A program made the translations under genes and the position numbers. Shown one piece after another: positions 12,401 to 19,308 of a DNA stretch of 64,000 bases. Source of the stretch: Sphingobium lactosutens (lineage in GTDB: Bacteria; Pseudomonadota; Alphaproteobacteria; Sphingomonadales; Sphingomonadaceae); assembly GCF_013393185.1 (NCBI RefSeq), contig NZ_QJQX01000039.1, positions 29,116 through 93,115 of the forward strand, in the 5' to 3' direction. The notes beneath the pieces were generated by a model. That model had not been told where the DNA came from. It made no database searches and saw nothing but the letters and a program-made list of their open reading frames with translations. The first letter of the stretch is position 1; every line of letters starts with the position of its first letter.

Positions 12401-13751
12401 CCTTGCCCGTCTGCGCGCCGACGCTCGATCCGAACTCCCATACATAATCATCTACGCCCGTGGCCGGATCGAGCGATAAGGTGACGTCTTCCAGGGCTTC
12501 CTGAAAGCCCGACAGGCTGAGCACACCCTGCCATGTCGTGCCGACCAGCGTGGCGTTGACCGAAGGCAGGGCGACCGGCGCGGCCGCGACGAACTGCACC
12601 GTGATCGGCGGTGATTCAGCGACGTCTGGCTCTGTGCCCTCAAGTCCGTACACCATCAGCCAGTCACCGGGCAGCGCGCGGAACTCGCCGCTGGACAGAC
12701 CATTGCTTATGGTCCCGTCGGGCAGTTTCCAGCGATGGTTGCTGCCCGTGGGACCGGCGGCGGAGACAAAGGCGGCATCGCCGCTTCCGCTGGCCAGATT
12801 GATCCGATAGGTCTGGCTCGTGACCGAATTGGCACTGCCCAGCGCGATATCGACCGGCGGATCGCCGACGCGATGCTGGGTGAAGATCAGCGTGTCGGGA
12901 TTGACTGGCGTCGTGCCGAATTCGATGCGGATTTCGCCCTGCAGGCCAAGCGGCGAGCCGAGCAAGACATCGCGCACTCCGGCACTGAGATCGCCGACCA
13001 CGGGCGAGTTGCGCGGAAAATAGACCGTCGCTTCCTTGATCGAGATGCCGCGCCAATCCGGGCCCTGCCCGCGCGCCTCGATATCTGCCGGCGTGAAGAC
13101 CTCGCTGTCGTCATACACCAGCGTGTCGACCGTCATGCCATAGTCGGAAGAGCCGATGAAGAAATGCGGCGGCTGGAACCCCAGCGACAGCAATGCTCCG
13201 GTGGGCGCGCCGGGATCGAGCGGATCGGGTGGCGCGACGAAGCGGATACTAGGCGCACCGCCACTGGGTGAGGAAGCGATGCGCAGCGTGCCCGATCCGA
13301 CGATCTTCACCTTGGTGCCGAACAGCTTGTCGCCACTTACCGGCCGAACGAGATGGGCGGCCGTCGTGCCCGCGCTCGGCACCAGCTTGGCCGGCACGAG
13401 GCCGGGGATGACGATCGCCATGCGCTGAAGCAGCAGATCGATCTGGAAACCGTCCGGTGCCGGCTCGATATCCTCGCCCGCCACGACCGGCAGGCGTTTG
13501 CGCACCAACTGGAACGGCACGCCGACATTGAGCAGCGGCAGTTCGATCGGCCAGTTCATCGAGGAGGCGAACAGGGTCTCGCCCAGCGACCGGATCGTGC
13601 CGGTGTAGATGAACGCATCGTCGCTGGTGATAATCGAAAAATCGACGACGGCGAGCTTTTCCAGCTCCCGCCGAATATCCGGCGGAACGAGCGATGTCGA
13701 ACTAGGCGGTAGCCCGATAAGTTCGAACAGCGAGACGCCGAGAGCCGCCAT
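6465..13751 (-). CDS. Giant 2428-aa protein with an internal OmpA-like segment and a long beta-rich core
   Basis: The first gene of the three-gene operon. The ATG at 13751 is preceded by GGAAGGG at good spacing; a GTG two codons earlier is also possible. About residues 600-645 resemble the OmpA C-terminal peptidoglycan-binding domain: GRACDIGTAQRNQDLASQRA keeps the Asp, Asn, Leu and Arg of the pattern GHTDxxGTxxxNxxLSxxRA. Residues ~900-1480 form a long Gly/hydrophobic beta-rich stretch with many alternating strands, ending in a Cys-containing patch (FCGKVDFFFFSVEGCVDCSF). I saw no N-terminal signal peptide and no catalytic motif. It could be a large cell-surface or periplasmic scaffold, or a component of a secreted particle; both are inference. 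Its size and lack of internal repeats make it unlike RTX or filamentous adhesins. Confidence 0.75.
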   Translation of the reverse strand: MAALGVSLFELIGLPPSSTSLVPPDIRRELEKLAVVDFSIITSDDAFIYTGTIRSLGETLFASSMNWPIELPLLNVGVPFQLVRKRLPVVAGEDIEPAPDGFQIDLLLQRMAIVIPGLVPAKLVPSAGTTAAHLVRPVSGDKLFGTKVKIVGSGTLRIASSPSGGAPSIRFVAPPDPLDPGAPTGALLSLGFQPPHFFIGSSDYGMTVDTLVYDDSEVFTPADIEARGQGPDWRGISIKEATVYFPRNSPVVGDLSAGVRDVLLGSPLGLQGEIRIEFGTTPVNPDTLIFTQHRVGDPPVDIALGSANSVTSQTYRINLASGSGDAAFVSAAGPTGSNHRWKLPDGTISNGLSSGEFRALPGDWLMVYGLEGTEPDVAESPPITVQFVAAAPVALPSVNATLVGTTWQGVLSLSGFQEALEDVTLSLDPATGVDDYVWEFGSSVGAQTGKGATFAPKFPALEGHYYITVGKPGAAPQRIEIEVLPIGELIVGCRAGVFDGHNNPIDVRAIEGSYSLPAFLQRGNFLPAESDATVTGTTLSVPAETLASITVERNSGADPVPPPPAVERQVSRHAQILMDIDGTEPLKFIKDADNGGATEDFTPEALHEWRDQFSGSDFLVVGRACDIGTAQRNQDLASQRAKVGKTLLGASSAFQRGERSQWSESGADPGGQAIENAATEADGVLDTMKANNVMTPGTSTATAPGYDGWLFKIKNDGGFKDDKDSEAHDRPHYRRVDFHAVGGTVAPDPNAPPTQSSQAAVTLRRALVPGSLPPALSPPKPKTVARPYRVRLVIRWDSPTVTELSDAIPTQAEITVAWQSRALPVPGGTGDVTPAKTQPSAGGPEIFTFVGGWTYDPRTTATQFSLALNSTGDPDGLAMLTGDSAAMNAVATALAIGPALLAGIQSSDVVGGAARVAALVAGIGFAVAYGKDGKVVLHGVKIEWRQRAITSVEGARFRLLCDYTASIGFDFDEFGIRITANKPIQVRYRDVGIEIDSAKSGFDAFGVIYENTSFDIADPGQWTIQGPLGDLIRVTATRAGSGSTWVELDLAFALDLGVVKITGCTLRASFSDGGLGIEFRGFSASIDLPGVVQGSGGVTIGDGGLIRAGLAADILPINTSAMASLALQGDFVALEVGVLLPVGIPLAQSGLAIYGFVGRVVSNGQRNLVGLSSDPVLRELEWYRRPGQDKYSPAPGQWAMGLGISVGTMPDTGFTFNALGMLSVGFPDPDVVISIDASLFKKPKLPAADNNEPQAGLTILGVIAISKRAVVVGVKGTYVIPKVLKLDMPFGAYFPLPGNNDPAFVRVGADGVNGRTGDPVTLTLLPDTLDIRVWSYMMVEERNLLDLGGEDDLDLNGFSIGFGAGWAMKWGGGPVYLRASAKILAGMGTKPLTIVAGLYIEGELRLVIVSVSVRGNVKALITEQHQSFSGEFCGKVDFFFFSVEGCVDCSFGSGSDPGIPIPDAPLSRIDLTGRTGAIVGRAYRNGEPQDPTLPPIAWPDTVPLLNFATYIQNCLIGSSFAPNPSELPGVPWSGSTELKYAYRLTKLEIRKRGQAPMAGPLESVWWWPTHRSGVLNPADPEPSEHEGRLLGLLSWHPAPWGRNIADGGAGTPADPGNTVGQLCEPVTDRFRGCVRGDLLTRQSFAAVKLSGIAGTRFAANIAEYMPGSDSLADAQAAVALAGWQLIAGASRPFAPPLDVPSGPSAVAAGYQLARFVKGPQLIATLGARIMPTLALDDALLTLEVCIERSRGVLEAGCDDYADLEIGARVSDGVLQRPGVSYRWRSNAWQSASPIVDHFAPATDRKAELWVGSKGVVATFDAPTDQVALTVCHLEGEPVQAVAMDAAGNIVARVAAQPLPAQAQRIVLEGAGIVSVRIFGGSARGADGISPKSGGSLLKLCRGKGEDDLVTPILSEMLAGSEPGKPPVVEALCADGSSIVLEPKLLGATASNLALLARAATTRRCALVQYAAPAGQTITELRVAPWTGGRISVISLCGTDWVTRYVQTTNGDAQSGTAGSFDDHSDPTTSSERPNLLDADSEYEIVVGMQWVGWRRDRDDPVTATPPPLADTLDWKDFTDQVFAFRTAAEAALPANPPPADFKDERTFDPRGLMRYLIGFDPDGKGAPHFLDDPINVYFRADHIEPLLAKYGRSLRFKLRRTDPPPGALASPDGLGSSVRPSDMAIVTAIGLLPTMFLEASDALLVEAAEAAPCVKPPVVGGQAVAITADLEPDADYDLLLVAPPSATPEVDTVLITRSHFHTSRYIGPADMLAAMALPTDGSVDFRLPFDAMIEASVPAAIAIPNDADFETVMRALGLDPWPLPVAPRVVALWSKTAPFQLHGIMLETDEPMERGTRMSVSGISINGTGLQRIVANTATTRAIWMVASPVPLTEENVIDVQVSANGVALHGRRSVLKVPRLALLEGLA

Positions 13752-13852
13752 ATACACCCTTCCGTACGCCGAACCCTGACCGGGCGGAGAATCTCGAAAT
13801 GGCTTGTTTTCTTACTGCGACTCTGTTGCAATCGGTCCGTTAAATTTGATTC

Positions 13853-13869
13853 TGTGTCAATATGTGTCA
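13853..13869. promoter_or_regulatory. Direct repeat TGTGTCA with 10-base period upstream of the giant-protein operon
   Basis: TGTGTCA occurs at 13853-13859 and again at 13863-13869, about 100 bases upstream of the ATG at 13751. Read on the coding strand it is TGACACA twice. Tandem half-sites one helical turn apart are typical of OmpR/PhoB-type response regulators. The spacing is 10, not the 11 of a Pho box, so no regulator is named. Confidence 0.3.
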
Positions 13870-13954
13870 GTTTCTCGATAGAGTTTAACGCGGCAGAGCG
13901 ACGCACCCACAAGCCGTAGCGCGTCTCCAGATGCGTTCTGCTGAACATTCAGCA

Positions 13955-14989
13955 TTAAAGAGGCAAGTCGGAACTCAATGGATCGCTAAGACGAAACTTT
14001 ATACTCCATTCTATTGAATGACGTATCCATTTGGCATAAGCCGCCCGCTTCCCATCCTTCTGCCACTGCGTATCCCGCTGATAGGCAAGATAGATTGGCA
14101 AGGCGGTATGGATCAGATGGTCACGACATTGTTCCGGAGTCGCGCTTGATGCGTTCTTTTCAAGCTGCACGAACTGCCGGGCCAGATCACGCAATCTAAG
14201 ATCGAGTTTGATGGAAACAGACGTCGGACGGTGGGTTGGCGCTGGCCTGCTCGAGATGAACGCGTGCGTCAGCAACGCCACGAACCACGAAGCAACCGGC
14301 GTCGGATGAACATCGTCGGTAAATAGCTGTCGCAGCGTTTCGGCAGTGCTCGGCATGGTCAGGCCGGGGACGCCCTCGGGACCGGTCGCCTGTCGGACCA
14401 GCCATGCCAGACCCGCCGCTGTGGGGATGACTTCCAACCTATCCTTTCGACCATCGCTGGCCAGGCTACGATTCACCCGTGACGCAGCGCATCTCCACAA
14501 CGGTGCCATCGCCTCTTCCACAGCGATCCAGCGTCCGGGATCGGTCAGGTCATCGATCGCCAGCCAGGATGTGAATAGGAAACTGCGTCCGTCGGGATTG
14601 CCGGTGATAAACGCATCCTGTGCCTGGCGGAGCTGACCGATCGTATCGCTCCAGACGATATTGCCGAGCAAAGTATGCTGCTCTGTCACAAGCATTATGT
14701 CATAGCGACCACCGGGCCGGGATAGTTGCGCTTTCAAGCCGCGTTCCATGCGCGTGGCGATGGTCGAGCCTGCGATATTATGAGCATCGACCTGCAAACG
14801 ATCGGAGGGACCGGCCATGATCAGCGCCAGTTGATCGGGATAGGCGCCATCGGTGAGGCTATGGCCGGAAATAATCGCCCTTTCGGGATGTTTCCAGCTC
14901 ATCCTATGAGCCGCAGTCCGGTGCTCGCCATCGGGCGAACACGCCGCCAGCATGATGATGCCCGGTAAGAGAAAGCGGCGCGCATTCAT
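13955..14989 (-). CDS. SGNH-hydrolase-like lipoprotein of the EPS locus
   Basis: 344 aa from the ATG at 14989, four bases after the stop of the WecG-type glycosyltransferase, so probably one operon. A longer start would overlap that gene and spoil the signal sequence. The N-terminus is a lipoprotein signal (FLLPGIIMLAAC, lipobox LAAC), placing it in the outer membrane or periplasm. Around residue 40 it has SGHSLTDG, which matches block I of SGNH hydrolases except that Asp of GDS is His. A later DDVHPT fits the catalytic DxxH of block V. Such enzymes add or remove acyl groups on secreted polysaccharides, which would fit the neighbours. The altered block I leaves activity uncertain; a structural lipoprotein is the alternative. 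Confidence 0.65.
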   Translation of the reverse strand: MNARRFLLPGIIMLAACSPDGEHRTAAHRMSWKHPERAIISGHSLTDGAYPDQLALIMAGPSDRLQVDAHNIAGSTIATRMERGLKAQLSRPGGRYDIMLVTEQHTLLGNIVWSDTIGQLRQAQDAFITGNPDGRSFLFTSWLAIDDLTDPGRWIAVEEAMAPLWRCAASRVNRSLASDGRKDRLEVIPTAAGLAWLVRQATGPEGVPGLTMPSTAETLRQLFTDDVHPTPVASWFVALLTHAFISSRPAPTHRPTSVSIKLDLRLRDLARQFVQLEKNASSATPEQCRDHLIHTALPIYLAYQRDTQWQKDGKRAAYAKWIRHSIEWSIKFRLSDPLSSDLPL

Positions 14990-14993
14990 GGCC

Positions 14994-15851
14994 TCAATGA
15001 TGTTGTCCAAGACCTGCACCGGGAGGAATGCGTACGCGGCTGCGCCGCCGCCGGGCCAGCCAGTTGCGGTAGATCGGCAATATGACCGGCCCCTCGATCA
15101 TGTAACGCCGCCACAGGCGCCGGGGATTCGTCAACAGCCGGAACAGCCATTCCATGCTCAGCATCTGCATCCATTCGGGCGCCCGCCTCTGCTCGCCGGT
15201 CAGGAAATCCAGACTGGCGCCGACACAGAGCGCCGTGCCGGTTGCCCTGCCCGACCGAGCGACGTGCCAGGCGAGCAATTCCTGTTGCGGAGAACCGACG
15301 GCAAGGATGGCGAAGCGAGCCTGCGCATCGATCAGGAAGTCGCGCGCCGCGGCGAAGGCATGCGGATTGGCGACGAAACCCATGGGGGGATTGAAGCGGA
15401 CGAAATCGACCATCGGCAACATGGATTGCAGACAGTCGACCAATGTTTCCGATCCACCGACAATGGCGATCCGGTCGCCGGGTTCATGGCCGGCACGCAA
15501 CAACGCAGCCGTCAGGTCGCTTCCGGGCGTAGCGGGCAGGTTCACGCCCGCACGAGCCGCAAGGCGGGACAATATCCGGCTGTCGCACAGACACAGCCAT
15601 GCCGATCGATAGGCCGGCCAGAGATCGGAGCGACGTCGCTGGATGCGCACGACATGATCGACATTGGGCGTCACCACATAGGCAAAGGGTGCTCCGGCGG
15701 GGCGCTTCAGGATGGCGGCAAGGGCATCCTCCAACGACAGGTCGCAAAAATCGATGTCCAAGAAGCTGACCATGTACCGTGGCGGCGACCAACGCCGCGC
15801 CGTTTTCCCCGATGCGGCCGAAAGGTCCGCCATAGGTGCCAAAGCCGCCAT
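14994..15851 (-). CDS. WecG/TagA/CpsF family (GT26) glycosyltransferase
   Basis: 285 aa, normal for the family. These enzymes transfer a sugar from a nucleotide donor to an undecaprenyl-linked intermediate at the inner face of the membrane. Family marks are TPNVDHVV (~residues 60-67), CDSRIL where most members have a DG pair, the GSPQQE turn, and the C-terminal GASLDFLTG...RRAPEWMQ...EWLFRLL...RRLWRR segment. The start at 15851 has a strong GGGAGGGG ribosome site. It is divergent from the Wza-like gene and just upstream of the SGNH lipoprotein. In xanthan-type systems a GT26 enzyme (GumM) adds a side-chain sugar, a reasonable analogy but not proven for this EPS. Confidence 0.9.
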   Translation of the reverse strand: MAALAPMADLSAASGKTARRWSPPRYMVSFLDIDFCDLSLEDALAAILKRPAGAPFAYVVTPNVDHVVRIQRRRSDLWPAYRSAWLCLCDSRILSRLAARAGVNLPATPGSDLTAALLRAGHEPGDRIAIVGGSETLVDCLQSMLPMVDFVRFNPPMGFVANPHAFAAARDFLIDAQARFAILAVGSPQQELLAWHVARSGRATGTALCVGASLDFLTGEQRRAPEWMQMLSMEWLFRLLTNPRRLWRRYMIEGPVILPIYRNWLARRRRSRVRIPPGAGLGQHH

Positions 15852-16044
15852 TGCCGCCCCTCCCGCTCGTGGTTTTCATTGCCCCGACTCCTCCAGCGAA
15901 GACGGCAGCACGATTATGCGCAGGGGTGAGCAGGCAAAACTTTCCGGCCAACACCCTCCCGATTTTCCAGTGGGGACGTTGCCGAATATCGGCGGATGGG
16001 CGGGCGGCCTATTGTCCAGACAAGCTTAGCTGAAGGGACAGTCC
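15852..16044. promoter_or_regulatory. Divergent promoter region of the EPS locus
   Basis: 193 bases between divergent genes for the GT26 enzyme and the Wza-like exporter; both promoters must lie here. Ribosome sites are seen at both ends (GAAGGGA before 16045). I found no convincing operator. Confidence 0.4.
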
Positions 16045-16698
16045 ATGGCTTTAAAGGCGTTTCAGTCGTGCCTTCTGCGCGGTGCTAATCGCGCCGCCCT
16101 GTGCGGGCTGATTGTCGCAATCGCATGCGGCCATGTCCCGGCCACGGCAGGCGCGGACGGCATCGACATGGCGATGGCCCGCGACGATGCCCAATATCGC
16201 ATCAATGCAGGCGACGAACTGGACATCATGGTGTGGGGCGAAGAACGGATGCAGCGGCTGGTCCGCGTACAACCGGACGGATCCTTTTCCTTTCCTCTCG
16301 CCGGCAGGATCATGGCGGCCGGCAGCACTACAGGCGCGGTCACTCTGGCAATCCGCGCGGGATTGGCCGATAAATATCGGAACGGGGCGCCGGACGTGAC
16401 AGTATCGGTACGCGACTCTTCGGGAATGCGCTTCTATGTCCTGGGCAAGGTGCGCAATGCGGGCAGCTACGCGGCCGGCCAGGGCGTGGATATCATTCAG
16501 GCATTGAGCCTGGCGGGTGGACTTGCGGAATTTGCCGATGTGAAGGGTGCCGTGATCCTGCGTCAGACGCCGGAAGGCCAACTGGTCGAGCGTGTGCATA
16601 TCGCGCGCATTCTCAAGGGTAGCCGCAGCCTGAATACGGGAACCCTGCCCAACCCGATCCCCGTGCTGAGGAGCGGCGATGTTCTCGTAATCCCATGA
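16045..16698 (+). CDS. Wza/GumB-type polysaccharide export protein
   Basis: 217 aa with an N-terminal signal sequence (hydrophobic run ~residues 18-30). The Poly_export domain starts at YRINAGDELDIMVWGEE (~residue 50), followed by PDGSFSFPLAG. An SLBB-type segment follows (FYVLGKVRNAGSY...ALSLAGGLAEFA). It forms the periplasmic/outer-membrane channel for EPS. It is shorter than E. coli Wza (379 aa) and nearer to GumB-like proteins, lacking the long C-terminal membrane part; the next gene, a beta-barrel, may supply the outer-membrane partner. Its stop overlaps that gene's ATG by four bases. Ribosome site GAAGGGA at 16032-16038. Confidence 0.9.
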   Translation: MALKAFQSCLLRGANRAALCGLIVAIACGHVPATAGADGIDMAMARDDAQYRINAGDELDIMVWGEERMQRLVRVQPDGSFSFPLAGRIMAAGSTTGAVTLAIRAGLADKYRNGAPDVTVSVRDSSGMRFYVLGKVRNAGSYAAGQGVDIIQALSLAGGLAEFADVKGAVILRQTPEGQLVERVHIARILKGSRSLNTGTLPNPIPVLRSGDVLVIP

Positions 16699-17864
16699 GG
16701 CCAAGCGAAACATATTGGGGGGCAGCGCGCAAGGGGGCCGGCGGCGCGCTGCTGATCGCCGGGATCAACATCTGCGCACCCGGTGTGATCGCTGATGTAA
16801 AGCCTGGCCTTACCGTAGAGGGCGGGCTTTCGGCGGCCTCCAATCCGCTGCTGGTGCGCGGATCGGATCGGGGTTCCGCCATTGTGGATGCCGCGATCAA
16901 ACCTTCCATGACCTTTACCGACGCCACCGGCTTGGAAGTGGAACTGAGCAGCATACTGGCAATGCGACAATATAGCCACCGATTTGAAGACCTGACCCAT
17001 GGCAATGTCCAGTTGACGGCAGATTGGCGCAAGAACGAATGGATTTCCGTGTTGGCACGGACAAGGATCGATCGCGAACCGATGGTCGATCGCTTGGCGA
17101 CTGATATTGATGCCTCGATCGGAAGCGCCGGTGTGCGGGAAGGCCGGATCGGCAGCCTCTCGGTAATCTGGCACCCTGACGCGAGAACCCGGATTCAACC
17201 TGAACTGACCGTGGAAAATGGACGATACCCCACCGTCACTAACCTGCGCGACACGGATTCGACGCTGCTGACGCTTCATGCGACAAGACGGACCAGCCCC
17301 TACACGACGCTGGGCGCGCGCATAGGTCAGTCCTGGAACAAGGTGGATGCAGCGCCGAACAGCCATGTGTTGTCGACCTATGTCACGCTGGACCAGCGGT
17401 TGAGCACGACATGGCTGGTACGCACGGAAATGGGGCTTGAGCATATTCGCACGTCGACTTTTCAACTCACGCCGTCCGCCAGCCGGACGCAGGCCGCCGG
17501 TCGGATCGAGCTTTGCCACGAAGCACAGCGGTTGACCGCGTGCGCCAGCGGGGCGCTTGCATCCGAAGTGAGCGGGCTGGGCGGTTTGCAGCGTCGCTTC
17601 GACATGGCCGGATCGGTACGATGGCGCCTGACACCGCGCCTCAATCTGGGGTTCGAGGGACGGTATCAACGCGCCTCGCAGCAACGCAGCCGGCTGCCCA
17701 ATCTGGATTCGGCGCAGGCACGGCTGCGCCTGGACCGACGCGTGAACCGGCGGCTGACGGCGTCGGCTGTCGCGGAATATCGCCGCCGCGAGCCGCCGGA
17801 TGGCCGCGCCCTGTCCTCCACCGTGGTCGGCATCCAGCTGCAATATGAGCCGCTGCCGCTGTGA
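16695..17864 (+). CDS. Outer-membrane beta-barrel protein paired with the polysaccharide exporter
   Basis: 389 aa, starting in an ATGA overlap with the Wza-like gene. The N-terminus has a short hydrophobic signal-like stretch (GALLIAGINICAPGVIA). The rest shows alternating strands with aromatic and charged residues and ends in a strand (VVGIQLQYEPLPL), as expected for an outer-membrane barrel. No sequence family is certain; it resembles barrel proteins often found next to GumB/GumC-like genes in sphingomonad and xanthomonad EPS loci. Probable role is secretion or outer-membrane docking of the EPS. Confidence 0.7.
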   Translation: MRPSETYWGAARKGAGGALLIAGINICAPGVIADVKPGLTVEGGLSAASNPLLVRGSDRGSAIVDAAIKPSMTFTDATGLEVELSSILAMRQYSHRFEDLTHGNVQLTADWRKNEWISVLARTRIDREPMVDRLATDIDASIGSAGVREGRIGSLSVIWHPDARTRIQPELTVENGRYPTVTNLRDTDSTLLTLHATRRTSPYTTLGARIGQSWNKVDAAPNSHVLSTYVTLDQRLSTTWLVRTEMGLEHIRTSTFQLTPSASRTQAAGRIELCHEAQRLTACASGALASEVSGLGGLQRRFDMAGSVRWRLTPRLNLGFEGRYQRASQQRSRLPNLDSAQARLRLDRRVNRRLTASAVAEYRRREPPDGRALSSTVVGIQLQYEPLPL

Positions 17865-18028
17865 CACCCTGACAAGATGGGGATTTTTCCGGTCCCAATT
17901 ATCCTGACCCAATCATGTGGGGCTGAAATGCCGACTACTCGCCGGATGTATGCAGACGCAGGGTGCGCCGGGCAAATTCCGCTCGGCGCACCGCTTTAGT
18001 ACCGACGCCGCGCCAAGGAGAGATGACG

Positions 18029-19306
18029 ATGCTGGTTGCAGATGAGCCATGGTTTCGGAAGCGCAGGCATTCCGCCCTGCCCTCCTCCATGAAGGCGCCC
18101 CGCGTCGCCTATTTGACGAACGTCTACCCCAAGCCGAGCCACAGCTTCATCCGCAGGGAAATATTTGCGCTGGAACGTCAGGGGTTCGAGGTTGCGCGCC
18201 TTTCCGTAAGGGAGGGGGCAGACGCGCTGCCCGACCCGGCCGACAGGAGCGAGCAGGACCGCACCCGGATATTGCTCAACGGAAATTATCTGGAACTGCT
18301 GGCGGCCTTTCTGTCGCGCGTGTGGCGGGAACCGCGGCGGCTGTGGCGGGGCATCGGCACGGCGCACAGGATGCTGGCGGCCGGCATGGTGGGGCCTGTG
18401 CGGATCTGCGCCTATCTGCTGGAAGCATGCCTGCTGGTCGAATATCTGGAGCGGGCGGGGATTCGGCATGTCCATGTGCATTTCGGTACCAATCCCGCCG
18501 CCGTCGCCCGGATCGCGTGCGACCTGAGCAACGTCACCTATAGCGTGACCTTGCATGGCCCGGATGAGTTCGACGAACCCAAATCGCTGCAACTGTCAGA
18601 GAAAGTGTCGGGCGCGGCCTTCGTCGTCGCCATTTCCAGCTTCTGCCGGGGGCAGTTGATCCGATGGACCCATGCACAGGATTGGGCAAAGATCAAAGTG
18701 GTCCGTTGCGGCATAGAGCTGGAAAGGATCGACGATGATGTCGACATCGCCCCTGATATCTCGCCTTTGTCCAACCGGCTCGTTTGCGTCGCCCGGTTGA
18801 GCGCGCAGAAGGGGCTGGCGCTGCTGCTGGAGGCGGCCGCGGAAGTCGCGCCCCTCCGACGGTTTGAACTGCGCATCATCGGCGACGGCGAGTTGCGGCC
18901 GATGCTGGAAGAGCAGATCGAGCGGCTGGGCTTGCGGCATCATGTCACGCTGCTGGGCTGGTGCAGTGCGGAGACGGTGCGCGAGGAAATGATGCAGGCG
19001 CGCGCGCTGGTGCTGCCCAGCCTGGCCGAAGGACTTCCCATCGTTCTGATGGAGGCGATGGCGCTCGGCAAGCCGGTCGTCGCGTCCTGCATATCGGGCA
19101 TACCGGAACTGGTCGACGATCATTGCGGCTATCTGGTGCCGGCGGGATCGACCGAGGCGATCACGGAAACGCTGCATATAGTCCTGGAAGCCGACCGGGA
19201 GACGCTCGCCGTCATGGGAGAGGCCGGACGGGCGCGGGTGCGACGCTATCATGATGTCGACCGCAATGCGGCTGCGCTTGCCGCCTTGTTCAGACCGCTG
19301 GTATAG
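18029..19306 (+). CDS. GT4 family glycosyltransferase
   Basis: 425 aa from the ATG at 18029, which has AAGGAG eight bases upstream; an in-frame GTG at 17963 lacks such a site. GT-B fold marks: N-terminal VAYLTNVYPKPSHSFIRREI, the VHVHFGTNPA segment, LVCVARLSAQKG at the start of the donor-binding domain, and the EX7E motif EGLPIVLME. These are retaining transferases using nucleotide sugars, here presumably for EPS repeat-unit assembly on the cytoplasmic membrane face. The next GT2 gene starts two bases after its stop, so they are co-translated. The donor sugar cannot be read from the sequence. The 164-base stretch before it shows no gene. Confidence 0.88.
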   Translation: MLVADEPWFRKRRHSALPSSMKAPRVAYLTNVYPKPSHSFIRREIFALERQGFEVARLSVREGADALPDPADRSEQDRTRILLNGNYLELLAAFLSRVWREPRRLWRGIGTAHRMLAAGMVGPVRICAYLLEACLLVEYLERAGIRHVHVHFGTNPAAVARIACDLSNVTYSVTLHGPDEFDEPKSLQLSEKVSGAAFVVAISSFCRGQLIRWTHAQDWAKIKVVRCGIELERIDDDVDIAPDISPLSNRLVCVARLSAQKGLALLLEAAAEVAPLRRFELRIIGDGELRPMLEEQIERLGLRHHVTLLGWCSAETVREEMMQARALVLPSLAEGLPIVLMEAMALGKPVVASCISGIPELVDDHCGYLVPAGSTEAITETLHIVLEADRETLAVMGEAGRARVRRYHDVDRNAAALAALFRPLV

Positions 19307-19308
19307 CC

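Noticed and set aside
13853..13869. Pho box before the giant operon
   Set aside because: Half-sites are 10 bases apart rather than 11 and the sequence between does not fit the consensus.
15776..15882. Gly-rich short frame (MKTTSGRGGNGGFG...) before the GT26 gene
   Set aside because: It has a fair ribosome site but runs into the glycosyltransferase in another frame with nonsense composition; probably leader sequence.
16563..17912. Minus-strand open frame of 449 codons across the exporter and barrel genes
   Set aside because: The plus-strand genes show signal peptides, Poly_export motifs and an ATGA junction; the opposite frame shows none.
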